In this document: positions 9,361 to 16,192 of the stretch, piece by piece
Layout of the letters: each line of letters opens with the position of its first letter
Position numbering within the stretch: position 1 is the first letter of the stretch
From: Sulfurimonadaceae bacterium
GTDB lineage: Bacteria; Campylobacterota; Campylobacteria; Campylobacterales; Sulfurimonadaceae
Reading direction: 5' to 3'
Length of the DNA: 50,505 bases
Assembly (NCBI GenBank): GCA_016744905.1
Contig: JADGDM010000014.1
Location: 1 to 50,505 of the forward strand
Notes under the pieces: generated by a model
The model's database searches: none
Seen by the model: the letters and a program-made list of their open reading frames with translations, nothing else
What the model was told of the DNA's origin: nothing
Made by a program: the position numbers and the translations under genes

Positions 9361-10077
9361 CTATTCTCCTAAATATGTCTCTATATCTTCTACAATTTCA
9401 GCAATGGCTTCACTTGCTTTTTCATAGAGTACTTTATTAAATAGAGATGCTTCTATGGATTCACTGGGTTCGAGATTATTAAGTATGGAGTTTGGAGTAA
9501 ACTGTGCCATGGCATTCACACCTATCACTGCCCCACTGGTTCCAATGACTACAAAAAACTCACAGTCACTGAACTCTTGACTGAGTCGCTCATACATGGG
9601 GGCGGCTTCTCCAAAAAAGATGATGTCTGGTCTGAGTTTGCTTTGACATGTGGGACATAGGCCTTCATTAAAACTTTCAATTTTTTGATAGCCAATTTCA
9701 AAAGTTTGTGCACATGAATAATTACGACAACGTACTTGTGTTAAAAATCCATGTAGATGTAAAACTTCTGTATTTGAATCAAGCCCTGATTTTTCAAATA
9801 GGTTGTCTACATTTTGTGTAATGATAGCGATGTCTTGGGGATATTTTTTCTTGAGTTCACTAAGTAGTTTGTGCGCATAGTTTGGCTGTTTATCTTCAAG
9901 CTCAGCGCGCCGCTTGTCATAAAAATCTAGAGTTAAGTCTTCATTTTTATCTAATGAATCTGCTTGACAGATGAGAGATACATCGTACTCTTCCCAAAGA
10001 CCACCACTGTCTCTAAAGGTACTGATACCAGACTCTGCACTAACTCCGGCACCACTTAAGATAACTACTTTTGCCAT
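9361..10077 (-). CDS. cobB: Sir2-family NAD-dependent deacylase (CobB-like, class III)
   Basis: A 238-aa sirtuin that uses NAD to remove acyl groups from lysines. It has the NAD-binding SGAGVSAESGISTFRDSGGLW, the TQNVDNLFEKSG loop, the catalytic His in LHLHGF, and a zinc site of two Cys pairs (CRNYSC, CPTC; the first spacing is wide). FYDKRRAEL matches the Y-x-x-R pair that in E. coli CobB binds acidic acyl chains, so desuccinylase activity is possible. The later IGTSGAV and N-L-E-P motifs are intact. The ATG follows AGGGGA. It sits between a small coiled-coil protein and the EAL-HDOD gene in a tight operon. Confidence 0.9.
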   Translation of the reverse strand: MAKVVILSGAGVSAESGISTFRDSGGLWEEYDVSLICQADSLDKNEDLTLDFYDKRRAELEDKQPNYAHKLLSELKKKYPQDIAIITQNVDNLFEKSGLDSNTEVLHLHGFLTQVRCRNYSCAQTFEIGYQKIESFNEGLCPTCQSKLRPDIIFFGEAAPMYERLSQEFSDCEFFVVIGTSGAVIGVNAMAQFTPNSILNNLEPSESIEASLFNKVLYEKASEAIAEIVEDIETYLGE

Positions 10078-10086
10078 GCTAATCCC

Positions 10087-10317
10087 CTAAAGTTTATGTG
10101 TCTCTTCGTCTAAAGAGTCTTGACAGATAAGTAATTGATGTTTTAATGCATCTATTTTTTCTTTTAATAAATCATCGTTGTTTGATGAGGCTGTCATTGA
10201 TTTTAATTTTTGAATCTCATCTTCATGGTTATCAATAATCTTATGTAACATATCTACAATTAAATTGTAGTCATTCCAGTTTTCATTGTAATAGTCTAAT
10301 ATCTCATGTTCAGTCAT
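10087..10317 (-). CDS. Small acidic coiled-coil protein, unknown function
   Basis: A 76-aa protein with no recognised family. It is acidic and helical, with two probable coiled-coil stretches: about 18-40, around DMLHKIIDNHEDEIQKLK, and about 50-72, around LLKEKIDALKHQLLI. There is no signal peptide or membrane segment. It is the first gene of the operon hypothetical-sirtuin-EAL/HDOD, with 9 bp to the sirtuin. The start is the only ATG available; the ribosome binding site (GTGAG) is weak. A TATACT-like box lies about 35 bp upstream on the minus strand. Confidence 0.6.
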   Translation of the reverse strand: MTEHEILDYYNENWNDYNLIVDMLHKIIDNHEDEIQKLKSMTASSNNDDLLKEKIDALKHQLLICQDSLDEETHKL

Positions 10318-10426
10318 TTTACGCTCACTTTTGGCTAATCTTAGAAATTAGTATATAGAAAATAACGTATGAAGTAAATAATTTTTTAGAAAAATAGAGT
10401 TCGGATTAGAAAGAATCGATTAAAAC

Positions 10427-10451
10427 GCCCAAACAAAAATAAAGTTTGGAC
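10427..10451 (-). terminator. Probable rho-independent terminator of the soluble MCP gene
   Basis: On the minus strand GTCCAAAC and GTTTGGGC (10451-10444 and 10434-10427) form an 8-bp stem with one G-T pair and a 9-base A/T loop, followed by GTTTTAA. It lies about 30 bp after the MCP stop. The T run is short. Confidence 0.55.
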
Positions 10452-10479
10452 CTTGATTATACGGCTTTTGTTTTAATTG

Positions 10480-11373
10480 CTAAACGTGTTTTTTTAAGTT
10501 TGAGATGACTTTTGTTGCTAGTGTAATGTTCTCACTTGAACCTTTGATAGCACTTCTAGTATCTTCAACAAGTTGATTGATATCGCCTTTAATCATCTCT
10601 GAGTCTTGTAGTTGTATATCTACGCATTGTAGTGCGATAAGAACTTCTTCTTTGTTCTCTTTTGCATTATCACCCAGTTGATCTAAAATACTAACAGTCT
10701 CTTCGGCTAAAGTAACACTTGAATCAATGGCTTCTACCGCATCTTCTTGTTGTTGAAGTACTTCATTGGATATCCCAATAATTAGTTTCATCTCTAACTG
10801 CACTTGGTCTGCTGCTTTATTGGTACTGTCCGCAAGCTTTCTTACTTCATCAGCAACAACAGCAAATCCACGACCATGTTCACCAGCGCGCGCCGCTTCT
10901 ATAGCCGCATTAAGCGCGAGCAAATTAGTTTGATCTGCAATATCTTTAATAGATTCAACTAAAGAACTAATACCATTTATTTTTCCATGTAGTTCATCAA
11001 TCTGCATCTGAAATTCATTATTCATTTCATGATTTTTTTCTAAGGTCCGGCACAGTCGATTGATATATTCACTACTTTTACTGGTTGCTTGAAGGGTTTT
11101 ATCTGCAATCCCATCAGACATCTGTGTAATATTTTTAATCTCTATTGATTTAGAGATAAATCCATCTACCATATTTTTTGTTTTTTCAATACTACTTGAG
11201 CGCTTTTCAGATGCGTTGTTTACCTTTAAAGCATTATCATAAATAATATTGCTTAGCTCTAAAGAGTCTTGACTCATAATCATCTCAAGTAGCTTGGCCT
11301 TCTTCTCGAGCTCTTTAATATAGTTATTTTTTACTATCTGCTCATCTTCTTGAAGTTTGATTCCAAAAAACAT
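10480..11373 (-). CDS. Soluble methyl-accepting chemotaxis protein
   Basis: A 297-aa protein with an N-terminal coiled coil (about 10-120) and the highly conserved MCP signalling hairpin ([20 protein letters not shown], then [20 protein letters not shown]) at about 145-190. It has no membrane segment and no PAS or other named sensor domain, so it would cluster in the cytoplasm with CheA/CheW. The short N-terminal part may sense through a partner. It is preceded by a roughly 290-bp gap and followed by a terminator-like hairpin, so it is probably monocistronic. The hairpin tip is encoded over an extended GCGCGCGC tract at 10886-10893. Confidence 0.9.
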   Translation of the reverse strand: MFFGIKLQEDEQIVKNNYIKELEKKAKLLEMIMSQDSLELSNIIYDNALKVNNASEKRSSSIEKTKNMVDGFISKSIEIKNITQMSDGIADKTLQATSKSSEYINRLCRTLEKNHEMNNEFQMQIDELHGKINGISSLVESIKDIADQTNLLALNAAIEAARAGEHGRGFAVVADEVRKLADSTNKAADQVQLEMKLIIGISNEVLQQQEDAVEAIDSSVTLAEETVSILDQLGDNAKENKEEVLIALQCVDIQLQDSEMIKGDINQLVEDTRSAIKGSSENITLATKVISNLKKHV

Positions 11374-11598
11374 TATTATCCTTAGGGTACGTATAGTACT
11401 TTATGTTTAAGTCTGTCTCAATAATGGGATCTAATCCTATCTGAAACTCAATTTTTAGTGCATTTTTATTAAAGTGGATCGTGATAATAATTTAATAAGA
11501 CTGTGAATATATTATCCATAGTTTTAAGTAGAATCTGAAGTTATTTTCTTTTTAAGGATTATAAAATTTACTCAGTATAGCAGAATAATAAATACTTT

Positions 11599-11622
11599 GA
11601 TAAGAATTATAGAATTCTTATC
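11599..11622. repeat. Perfect inverted repeat downstream of the ATP-grasp gene
   Basis: GATAAGAATT-ATAG-AATTCTTATC, 10-bp arms and a 4-base loop, 41 bp past the ATP-grasp stop and about 226 bp before the MCP start. It may be the terminator of the ATP-grasp gene, although it lacks a clear T run on the minus strand, or an operator for the MCP gene. The rest of 11374-11662 holds a TATAAT box (11559-11564, minus) and a GCTATACT box (11581-11574, minus) that could be MCP promoters with a leader of nearly 200 nt. No gene is visible there. Confidence 0.5.
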
Positions 11623-11662
11623 ACACTAGTTAATTTTGTAGACTTTTGGAAGAGTGTACGTC

Positions 11663-12685
11663 TTATATACTCCACTCTTCAAGAAAATTACTGTTTAGTT
11701 TAATTTTACTCATTACTTGTAGTCTTGGTATACGACTTATCCCTTGTGATAGCATTAATTTAACGACATCGTTATAAGCAACACTATTATCAATTTCACA
11801 TGATTTTGGAAAGTAACTTGAACCTTCTGTCATTCCAGGAACGAGATTGACTTCCATAAAATAGCATTCACCATTTTTATCTGTTTTAATATCTATACGT
11901 GCATAATCTCTTACACCAAGTCCATAAAATACATCGGTAGCCATTTTATTCAGCTTCATTTTGAGTATATTATTGAATACTTTTTTTTGCTGTTCTGAAT
12001 TGTCTATTTTTGCTTTGTAACCTAAGATCTTAAGTCCATTTGTTGAGACTGGGGGTACTATTTCAATATGTGAGATTAATAAGCGAGCATCTTTCATTTG
12101 AATTACAGAAACTGTATATTCAGGGCCTTCTAAATACTCTTCAACTAAAACAGGAAGTGTAAACTCATTATGTAAGGCAAGAACTTTACTCTCAAATTGC
12201 TCAAAGTTAGTGACATACGAGAGATCATCAATTCCATTTCCGTTGGCAGCATCTATTGGTTTTAAAAATAGAGGAAAACCAATTGGTAATTGTTTTTCAG
12301 ATTTGTACTGGCCTGGTAGGGCAGTAAAATAATTTAGTGTTTTTATTCCTCTGTTTTTTAGGCGTGCTTTTGCCAATACCTTATTTGAATCGTATTTTAA
12401 TACATCTTTTGGTGAACCCGTATAGTTGATTTTATGTTTACTGAAATATTGAGATAGATAAAGTTTGTTTTTATCATCAAGAGATAAGTACTTTACAGCC
12501 AATATGACCAAATCAGGTTCTCTATTTACAATGGCTTGTAAATCATCTTCTGTGTTACATATATTGAGTACAACATGATGACCCATTTTACTAACTGCTT
12601 CTAAAACACTGTTACAAGCGCTTAGGTTCCCAAATCCACTCTCTTTGAGATCTTCATTTGGTGTTGTGATTATTTCTATATTCAA
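11663..12685 (-). CDS. ATP-grasp ligase related to D-alanine-D-alanine ligase
   Basis: A 340-aa protein with the Ddl-like layout: an N-terminal Rossmann part (to about 100), an ATP-grasp middle (FPLFLKPIDAANGNGIDD, LVEEYLEGPEYTVSVI) and the metal and substrate end (ARIDIKTDKNGECYFMEVNLVPGMTEGSSYFP). The housekeeping Ddl signature residues are only partly kept, and the gene stands alone between an MCP and a TetR gene rather than with mur/fts genes. I therefore read it as an amino-acid or dipeptide ligase of unknown substrate. The start is TTG 12685 with AAGGA 9 bases upstream. An unusually structured leader precedes it. Confidence 0.75.
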   Translation of the reverse strand: MNIEIITTPNEDLKESGFGNLSACNSVLEAVSKMGHHVVLNICNTEDDLQAIVNREPDLVILAVKYLSLDDKNKLYLSQYFSKHKINYTGSPKDVLKYDSNKVLAKARLKNRGIKTLNYFTALPGQYKSEKQLPIGFPLFLKPIDAANGNGIDDLSYVTNFEQFESKVLALHNEFTLPVLVEEYLEGPEYTVSVIQMKDARLLISHIEIVPPVSTNGLKILGYKAKIDNSEQQKKVFNNILKMKLNKMATDVFYGLGVRDYARIDIKTDKNGECYFMEVNLVPGMTEGSSYFPKSCEIDNSVAYNDVVKLMLSQGISRIPRLQVMSKIKLNSNFLEEWSI

Positions 12686-12704
12686 TAGTGATTATCCTTG
12701 GATG

Positions 12705-12825
12705 GATGCATTTGTTATAAAGTGAAAAAATGCATCATGAAAAAGCCTAACAAAAATCTGTTAATGTTAATTCGAGTAGATCTAGGCTTTATGTGTAGTA
12801 ATGTTGTTCTTAAAGGATTATAAAA
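12705..12825 (-). promoter_or_regulatory. Structured 5' leader and promoter region of the ATP-grasp gene
   Basis: On the minus strand a TATAAT box (12821-12816) is followed by two inverted repeats before the TTG start at 12685. These are TAGGCTTT/AAAGCCTA-type arms (12783-12790 with 12742-12749, 33-base spacer) and GATGCATTT/AAATGCATC (12705-12713 with 12728-12736, 14-base spacer). The second hairpin ends about 8 bases before the ribosome binding site. AAGGATTATAAAA and TCAGTATAGC (plus-strand reading) also occur in the gap upstream of the MCP gene. A regulatory role is inference. The remainder, 12826-12917, shows no gene. Confidence 0.4.
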
Positions 12826-12917
12826 ACGAAGTCAAATACAGATCGAGTATTATGAGATTGTATTCAGTATAGCGTAATAAAAAATAGTTCTAGGGATTGG
12901 TCTTTATAGATATTTAA

Positions 12918-13526
12918 CTATTTTGAATATAATTTAAGAATCATGTCAACTGCCTCATCAATAACCCTCTTTTGCTCACTTGGAGAAAGAATGGGTGCTC
13001 CATAAAGTTGCGGTAAAAAAGCGAAAGATTTTAACATGCCGATAAACTGTTGCGAGACAAAGGCACTACTCTCAAATAATAGCTTTTTATCTGCTTTAGC
13101 CTCATCAAACCATTTTGAAGTCATAATCATGCATTCATCTTTAGCCATCTCAAGAAGTTTCGATCCAATAGTGTTTTTTTGAATCATAACAATAGTAACA
13201 ATATGAATAAGTTTCATATTCTCTTGAGAACTTAAAAAGTCCATCTCTCTTGAAGCAATTTCTCTGAGCTGTCTATCGAGGGGTATCTCTTTTGCATAGG
13301 TATAATCAAAGCTATGCTCAAATCTTGTTTCTAATATCGTTGCGATTGATAGAAATAGATCTTCTTTATTTTTAAAATGATTGTAGACGGTAGCCTTAGA
13401 AACATTGGCCTCTTTTGAAATAGTATCCATACTAGAACCTTCATACCCTTTAGTATAAAATTCTTCTATGGCAGCTACCAATATAGCTTCTCTTTTATCT
13501 TGATTTAATGCTCTGTTTCTTTTCAT
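12918..13526 (-). CDS. TetR/AcrR-family transcriptional regulator
   Basis: A 202-aa repressor. The N-terminal helix-turn-helix is clear (about 14-58: REAILVAAIEEFYTKGYEGS, ISKEANVSKATVYNHFKNKE). The C-terminal helical domain binds an unknown ligand. A TTG in frame at 13532 is possible, but I use ATG 13526; neither has a strong ribosome binding site. The gene is divergent from an SDR/metallo-hydrolase operon, and the 120-bp gap holds two perfect palindromes. Local repression of both sides, released by a lipophilic substrate, is the likely arrangement. Confidence 0.85.
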   Translation of the reverse strand: MKRNRALNQDKREAILVAAIEEFYTKGYEGSSMDTISKEANVSKATVYNHFKNKEDLFLSIATILETRFEHSFDYTYAKEIPLDRQLREIASREMDFLSSQENMKLIHIVTIVMIQKNTIGSKLLEMAKDECMIMTSKWFDEAKADKKLLFESSAFVSQQFIGMLKSFAFLPQLYGAPILSPSEQKRVIDEAVDMILKLYSK

Positions 13527-13568
13527 ACTCAAATGATATCAACTTTGAACTTAAATATTATATTAAAC

Positions 13569-13584
13569 TAAACTGTACAGTTTA
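13569..13584. promoter_or_regulatory. Palindromic operator 1, probable TetR site
   Basis: TAAACTGTACAGTTTA, a perfect 16-bp palindrome embedded in a longer A/T dyad (ATATTAAACT and AGTTTAATAT arms). It lies about 43 bp upstream of the TetR start, in the divergent gap. Confidence 0.6.
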
Positions 13585-13601
13585 ATATAAATATAAGTTT
13601 T

Positions 13602-13626
13602 ACTATACTAAACTTCTTAGTATAGT
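13602..13626. promoter_or_regulatory. Palindromic operator 2, probable TetR site
   Basis: ACTATACTAA-acttc-TTAGTATAGT, perfect 10-bp arms, 27 bp upstream of the SDR start. It shares the TAAACT core with the first palindrome. It is positioned to cover the promoter of the SDR/metallo-hydrolase operon. Confidence 0.6.
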
Positions 13627-13652
13627 TTAAAAATAATACATTAGGATAAAAG

Positions 13653-14432
13653 ATGAAAAAAGTAGCATTAATTACCGGGGCAAGTTCAGGTATAGGAAAA
13701 GAGTTAGCAAAGATTCATGCAAGTAAGACTGGTGATCTTATTTTAGTGGCTCGAAGCGGAGATAAACTAGAGGCATTAAAAGAAGAGCTAGAAAAAGAGT
13801 ATGGTATAAATGTTAAAAATATTGTAAAAGATTTGTCGGTTTTGGGAACGGCTCAAGAAGTATATGAAGAAGTGAAGAGTTTAGGTATAGAAGTAGAGTA
13901 TCTTGTGAATAACGCAGGTTTTGGCTTACTTGGGAAATTTAATGAACTTCCTTGGCAAAGACAACAAGAGATGATTAATCTTAATATGACTGCTTTAACG
14001 GAACTGACATATCTTTTTTTACCCGAAATGGTAGCGCGTAATAGTGGTAAAATCTTAAATACATCTTCGACAGCATCTCTGTTGCCTGGACCACTTCAAG
14101 CCGTTTATTATGCTTCAAAAGCCTATGTGACTTTTTTTGGAAATGCTTTAGCTGAAGAGTTATACAATACAAATATAACGGTTACAAACCTTCTACCAGG
14201 TGCAACAGAAACAGATTTTGGCGCGACTTCAGGGATGGATAAAACACCTATGTTTCAAAATGCGGCCAGCGCTTCAGGGGTAGCAAAAGATGGATATAAT
14301 GCAATGATGAGGGGTGACTTAGATGTGATGTCAGGACTTACATTTGTACAGAAATTAATGATAAAAATGATTCCATTTACACCAAAGAAAATGCTGCTTA
14401 AAAATATTAGACAGATGCAAGAAGTAAACTAA
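13653..14432 (+). CDS. Short-chain dehydrogenase/reductase
   Basis: A 259-aa classical SDR: NAD(P)-binding TGASSGIGKELA at 8-19, the NNAGFG motif, the catalytic Ser in NTSSTASL, and the catalytic YASKAYV. There is no membrane segment. The Arg/Ser after beta-2 (LVARSGDKL) suggests NADP preference. The substrate is unknown. The gene starts behind AGGATAAAAG and is followed by an MBL-fold hydrolase after 16 bp. Both lie opposite a TetR gene, so this is likely an inducible catabolic or detoxifying unit acting on a lipid or aldehyde-like compound. Confidence 0.88.
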   Translation: MKKVALITGASSGIGKELAKIHASKTGDLILVARSGDKLEALKEELEKEYGINVKNIVKDLSVLGTAQEVYEEVKSLGIEVEYLVNNAGFGLLGKFNELPWQRQQEMINLNMTALTELTYLFLPEMVARNSGKILNTSSTASLLPGPLQAVYYASKAYVTFFGNALAEELYNTNITVTNLLPGATETDFGATSGMDKTPMFQNAASASGVAKDGYNAMMRGDLDVMSGLTFVQKLMIKMIPFTPKKMLLKNIRQMQEVN

Positions 14433-14448
14433 GAAAAAGAGTATAAAA

Positions 14449-15426
14449 ATGAATGCTATAAAAAAAGATGGAAAATTCCGTAATCTAAATGCCATCAAAA
14501 TGACTATGAATGTGGCCAAAGCCAAGGGTATGGCTAAAGACTATATGAATAAAGAAAACACTATTCCTGCCTTTGAAATTCCAAGAGTGAAGATAGAGAG
14601 AGACAATTTTATAAAAAAAGATTCACTGATATGGTTAGGGCACTCTTGTATATTGGCAAATATTGACAACATTAGCTTTATAGTAGACCCAATGCTTGGA
14701 GATAGAGCTTCGCCACTTAAATTCATGGGTCCCAAAAGGTTTAAAGGTTCTTTGACCCCTGTGGAAGAGTTGCCAAAAATAGACTATATTTTAATTACAC
14801 ATAATCATTATGACCATTTAGATAAAGAGACTATCTTAGCATTAGAAAAAAATGTGAAGCAGATTCTTGTCCCCTTAGATAATGCAAAAATTTTGATAAA
14901 GTGGGGTGTTGATACCAAGAAAATCAAAGAGTTTGATTGGTATGAAGAACTTTATATTGAGAGCGTTCGTTTTGCATTCTGTCCTACGCAACATTTTAGT
15001 GGTAGAAGCCTAAAGGATAGAGACAGGTATCTTTGGGGATCTTGGGCAGTACAGGGTCAAAAGCATAGTATTTATGTTAGTGGAGATAGTGGGTATAACA
15101 CGCATTTTAGAGAGATTGGAAAAAGGTTTGGTCCTTTTGATATCACGTCTATGGAGTGTGGTGCCTATAACGACAACTGGAGTGAAGTGCATATGCTCCC
15201 AGAAGAGTCTGTTCAAGCAAGTCTGGATTTAAATGCGAAAGTGATGCTCCCCATGCACTGGGCTGGATTTGATTTAAGTACACATGCTTGGGATGAGCCT
15301 ATTACAAGAGCACTGGATAAAGCAAAAGAGTTAAATGTTACGATAACAACCCCAATGATTGGTCAAGTTTTAGACTTAAATGATCAAGTAGAAACTAATC
15401 ATTGGTGGAAAAAAACTCAGAATTAA
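14449..15426 (+). CDS. Metallo-beta-lactamase-fold hydrolase, NAPE-PLD/UlaG-like
   Basis: A 325-aa MBL-fold protein. The binuclear metal motif is THNHYDHLD (HxHxDH), preceded by IWLGHSCILANID and FIVDPMLGD, with later ligands in FCPTQHFSGR, YVSGDSGYNTHF and MLPMHWAGFDL. The LGH and DPxxGxRASP start and the MHW motif fit the NAPE-phospholipase-D-like group, so a phosphodiester or phospholipid-like substrate is possible. It has no signal peptide. It is the second gene of the TetR-controlled pair with the SDR. Confidence 0.82.
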   Translation: MNAIKKDGKFRNLNAIKMTMNVAKAKGMAKDYMNKENTIPAFEIPRVKIERDNFIKKDSLIWLGHSCILANIDNISFIVDPMLGDRASPLKFMGPKRFKGSLTPVEELPKIDYILITHNHYDHLDKETILALEKNVKQILVPLDNAKILIKWGVDTKKIKEFDWYEELYIESVRFAFCPTQHFSGRSLKDRDRYLWGSWAVQGQKHSIYVSGDSGYNTHFREIGKRFGPFDITSMECGAYNDNWSEVHMLPEESVQASLDLNAKVMLPMHWAGFDLSTHAWDEPITRALDKAKELNVTITTPMIGQVLDLNDQVETNHWWKKTQN

Positions 15427-15742
15427 AAAGGTACTTTACTATTAATTAAGATAAAATAACTTATTAGAAGTGATAGATGATTTAAAAGTAAAAAAGGAAG
15501 TGAAACTTCTTATAATTATTTTCTTACCATGGGTCTCTTCTGTATTACGAAGAAATATTTCGAATACCTACAAATATATACGAACACTCTCTTGAAGTCT
15601 CAAATACCGAACAAGTGAACTTTTAAGGAGTGGAAGCCTATACGTGAAAACGTTGTTTTTTTATTAAAACTTTAAAAAAGAAGAAATAATGGCTAGTATT
15701 ATAAGTAAAAATAATATTAATTATAGAGCAAGGATGACCTGA
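15427..15742 (+). other. 316-bp gap without a convincing gene
   Basis: A/T-rich spacer between the hydrolase and the deaminase. It holds only two short open frames, at about 15524 (29 codons) and 15689 (17 codons). Both lack family resemblance and neither is well supported. A tiny ACGT-gaaa-ACGT hairpin followed by a T run (near 15641-15664) could be a weak terminator. No repeat or operator was seen. Confidence 0.4.
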
Positions 15743-16183
15743 ATGAACAAGTTTTTAGTCGAAGCCATCAATGAGGCAAAAAAAGGTTTAACTGAGGGTG
15801 GAATACCTATCGGAGCTGTCCTTGTGTTAGATGATAAAATCATTGGACGTGGACATAATAGACGCATACAAAATTCAAGTGCAGTTTTACACGCAGAGAT
15901 GGATTGTTTAGAAAATGCGGGTAGGTTAAGTGCCAGTGACTATAAACGAGCAACCTTGTACTCAACACTTTCCCCTTGTGATATGTGTAGTGGAGCCGTT
16001 CTTTTATATGGTATAAAGAGAGTAGTTATCGGGGAAAATCACACTTTTAAAGGACCAGAAACGTATGTACAATCACGTGGAGTTACTTTGGAAGTGCTAG
16101 ACAATGAAGAGTGTATAAATATAATGAAAAAATTTATTGAAACATCACCACTGTTATGGAACGAAGATATTGGTGAAGAGTAG
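15743..16183 (+). CDS. Cytosine deaminase of the yeast FCY1 type (CDA/TadA fold)
   Basis: A 146-aa zinc deaminase. The zinc site is H50-A-E52 and P-C79-D-M-C82. Several stretches resemble, from memory, yeast cytosine deaminase Fcy1 more than tRNA deaminase TadA: EGGIPIGAVLV, GRGHNRR, TLYSTLSPCDMCSGA, YGIKRVVIGEN and the C-terminal end WNEDIGEE (Fcy1 ends WFEDIGE). Fcy1 converts cytosine to uracil for pyrimidine salvage. Most bacteria use the unrelated CodA barrel enzyme for this. The start is ATG 15743 behind AAGGA. A Cache-GGDEF gene follows after 9 bp. TadA or guanine deaminase are the alternatives. Confidence 0.75.
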   Translation: MNKFLVEAINEAKKGLTEGGIPIGAVLVLDDKIIGRGHNRRIQNSSAVLHAEMDCLENAGRLSASDYKRATLYSTLSPCDMCSGAVLLYGIKRVVIGENHTFKGPETYVQSRGVTLEVLDNEECINIMKKFIETSPLLWNEDIGEE

Positions 16184-16192
16184 GATGCCCTT

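Noticed and set aside
11663-12685. Housekeeping D-alanine-D-alanine ligase Ddl
   Set aside because: The fold is right but several Ddl motifs are altered and the neighbourhood is not mur/fts, so a specific ddl name is not supported.
15524-15742. Two short ORFs (29 and 17 codons) in the gap before the deaminase gene
   Set aside because: No family resemblance and weak or no ribosome binding sites. The second ends beside the deaminase start, but its product is not hydrophobic or otherwise distinctive.
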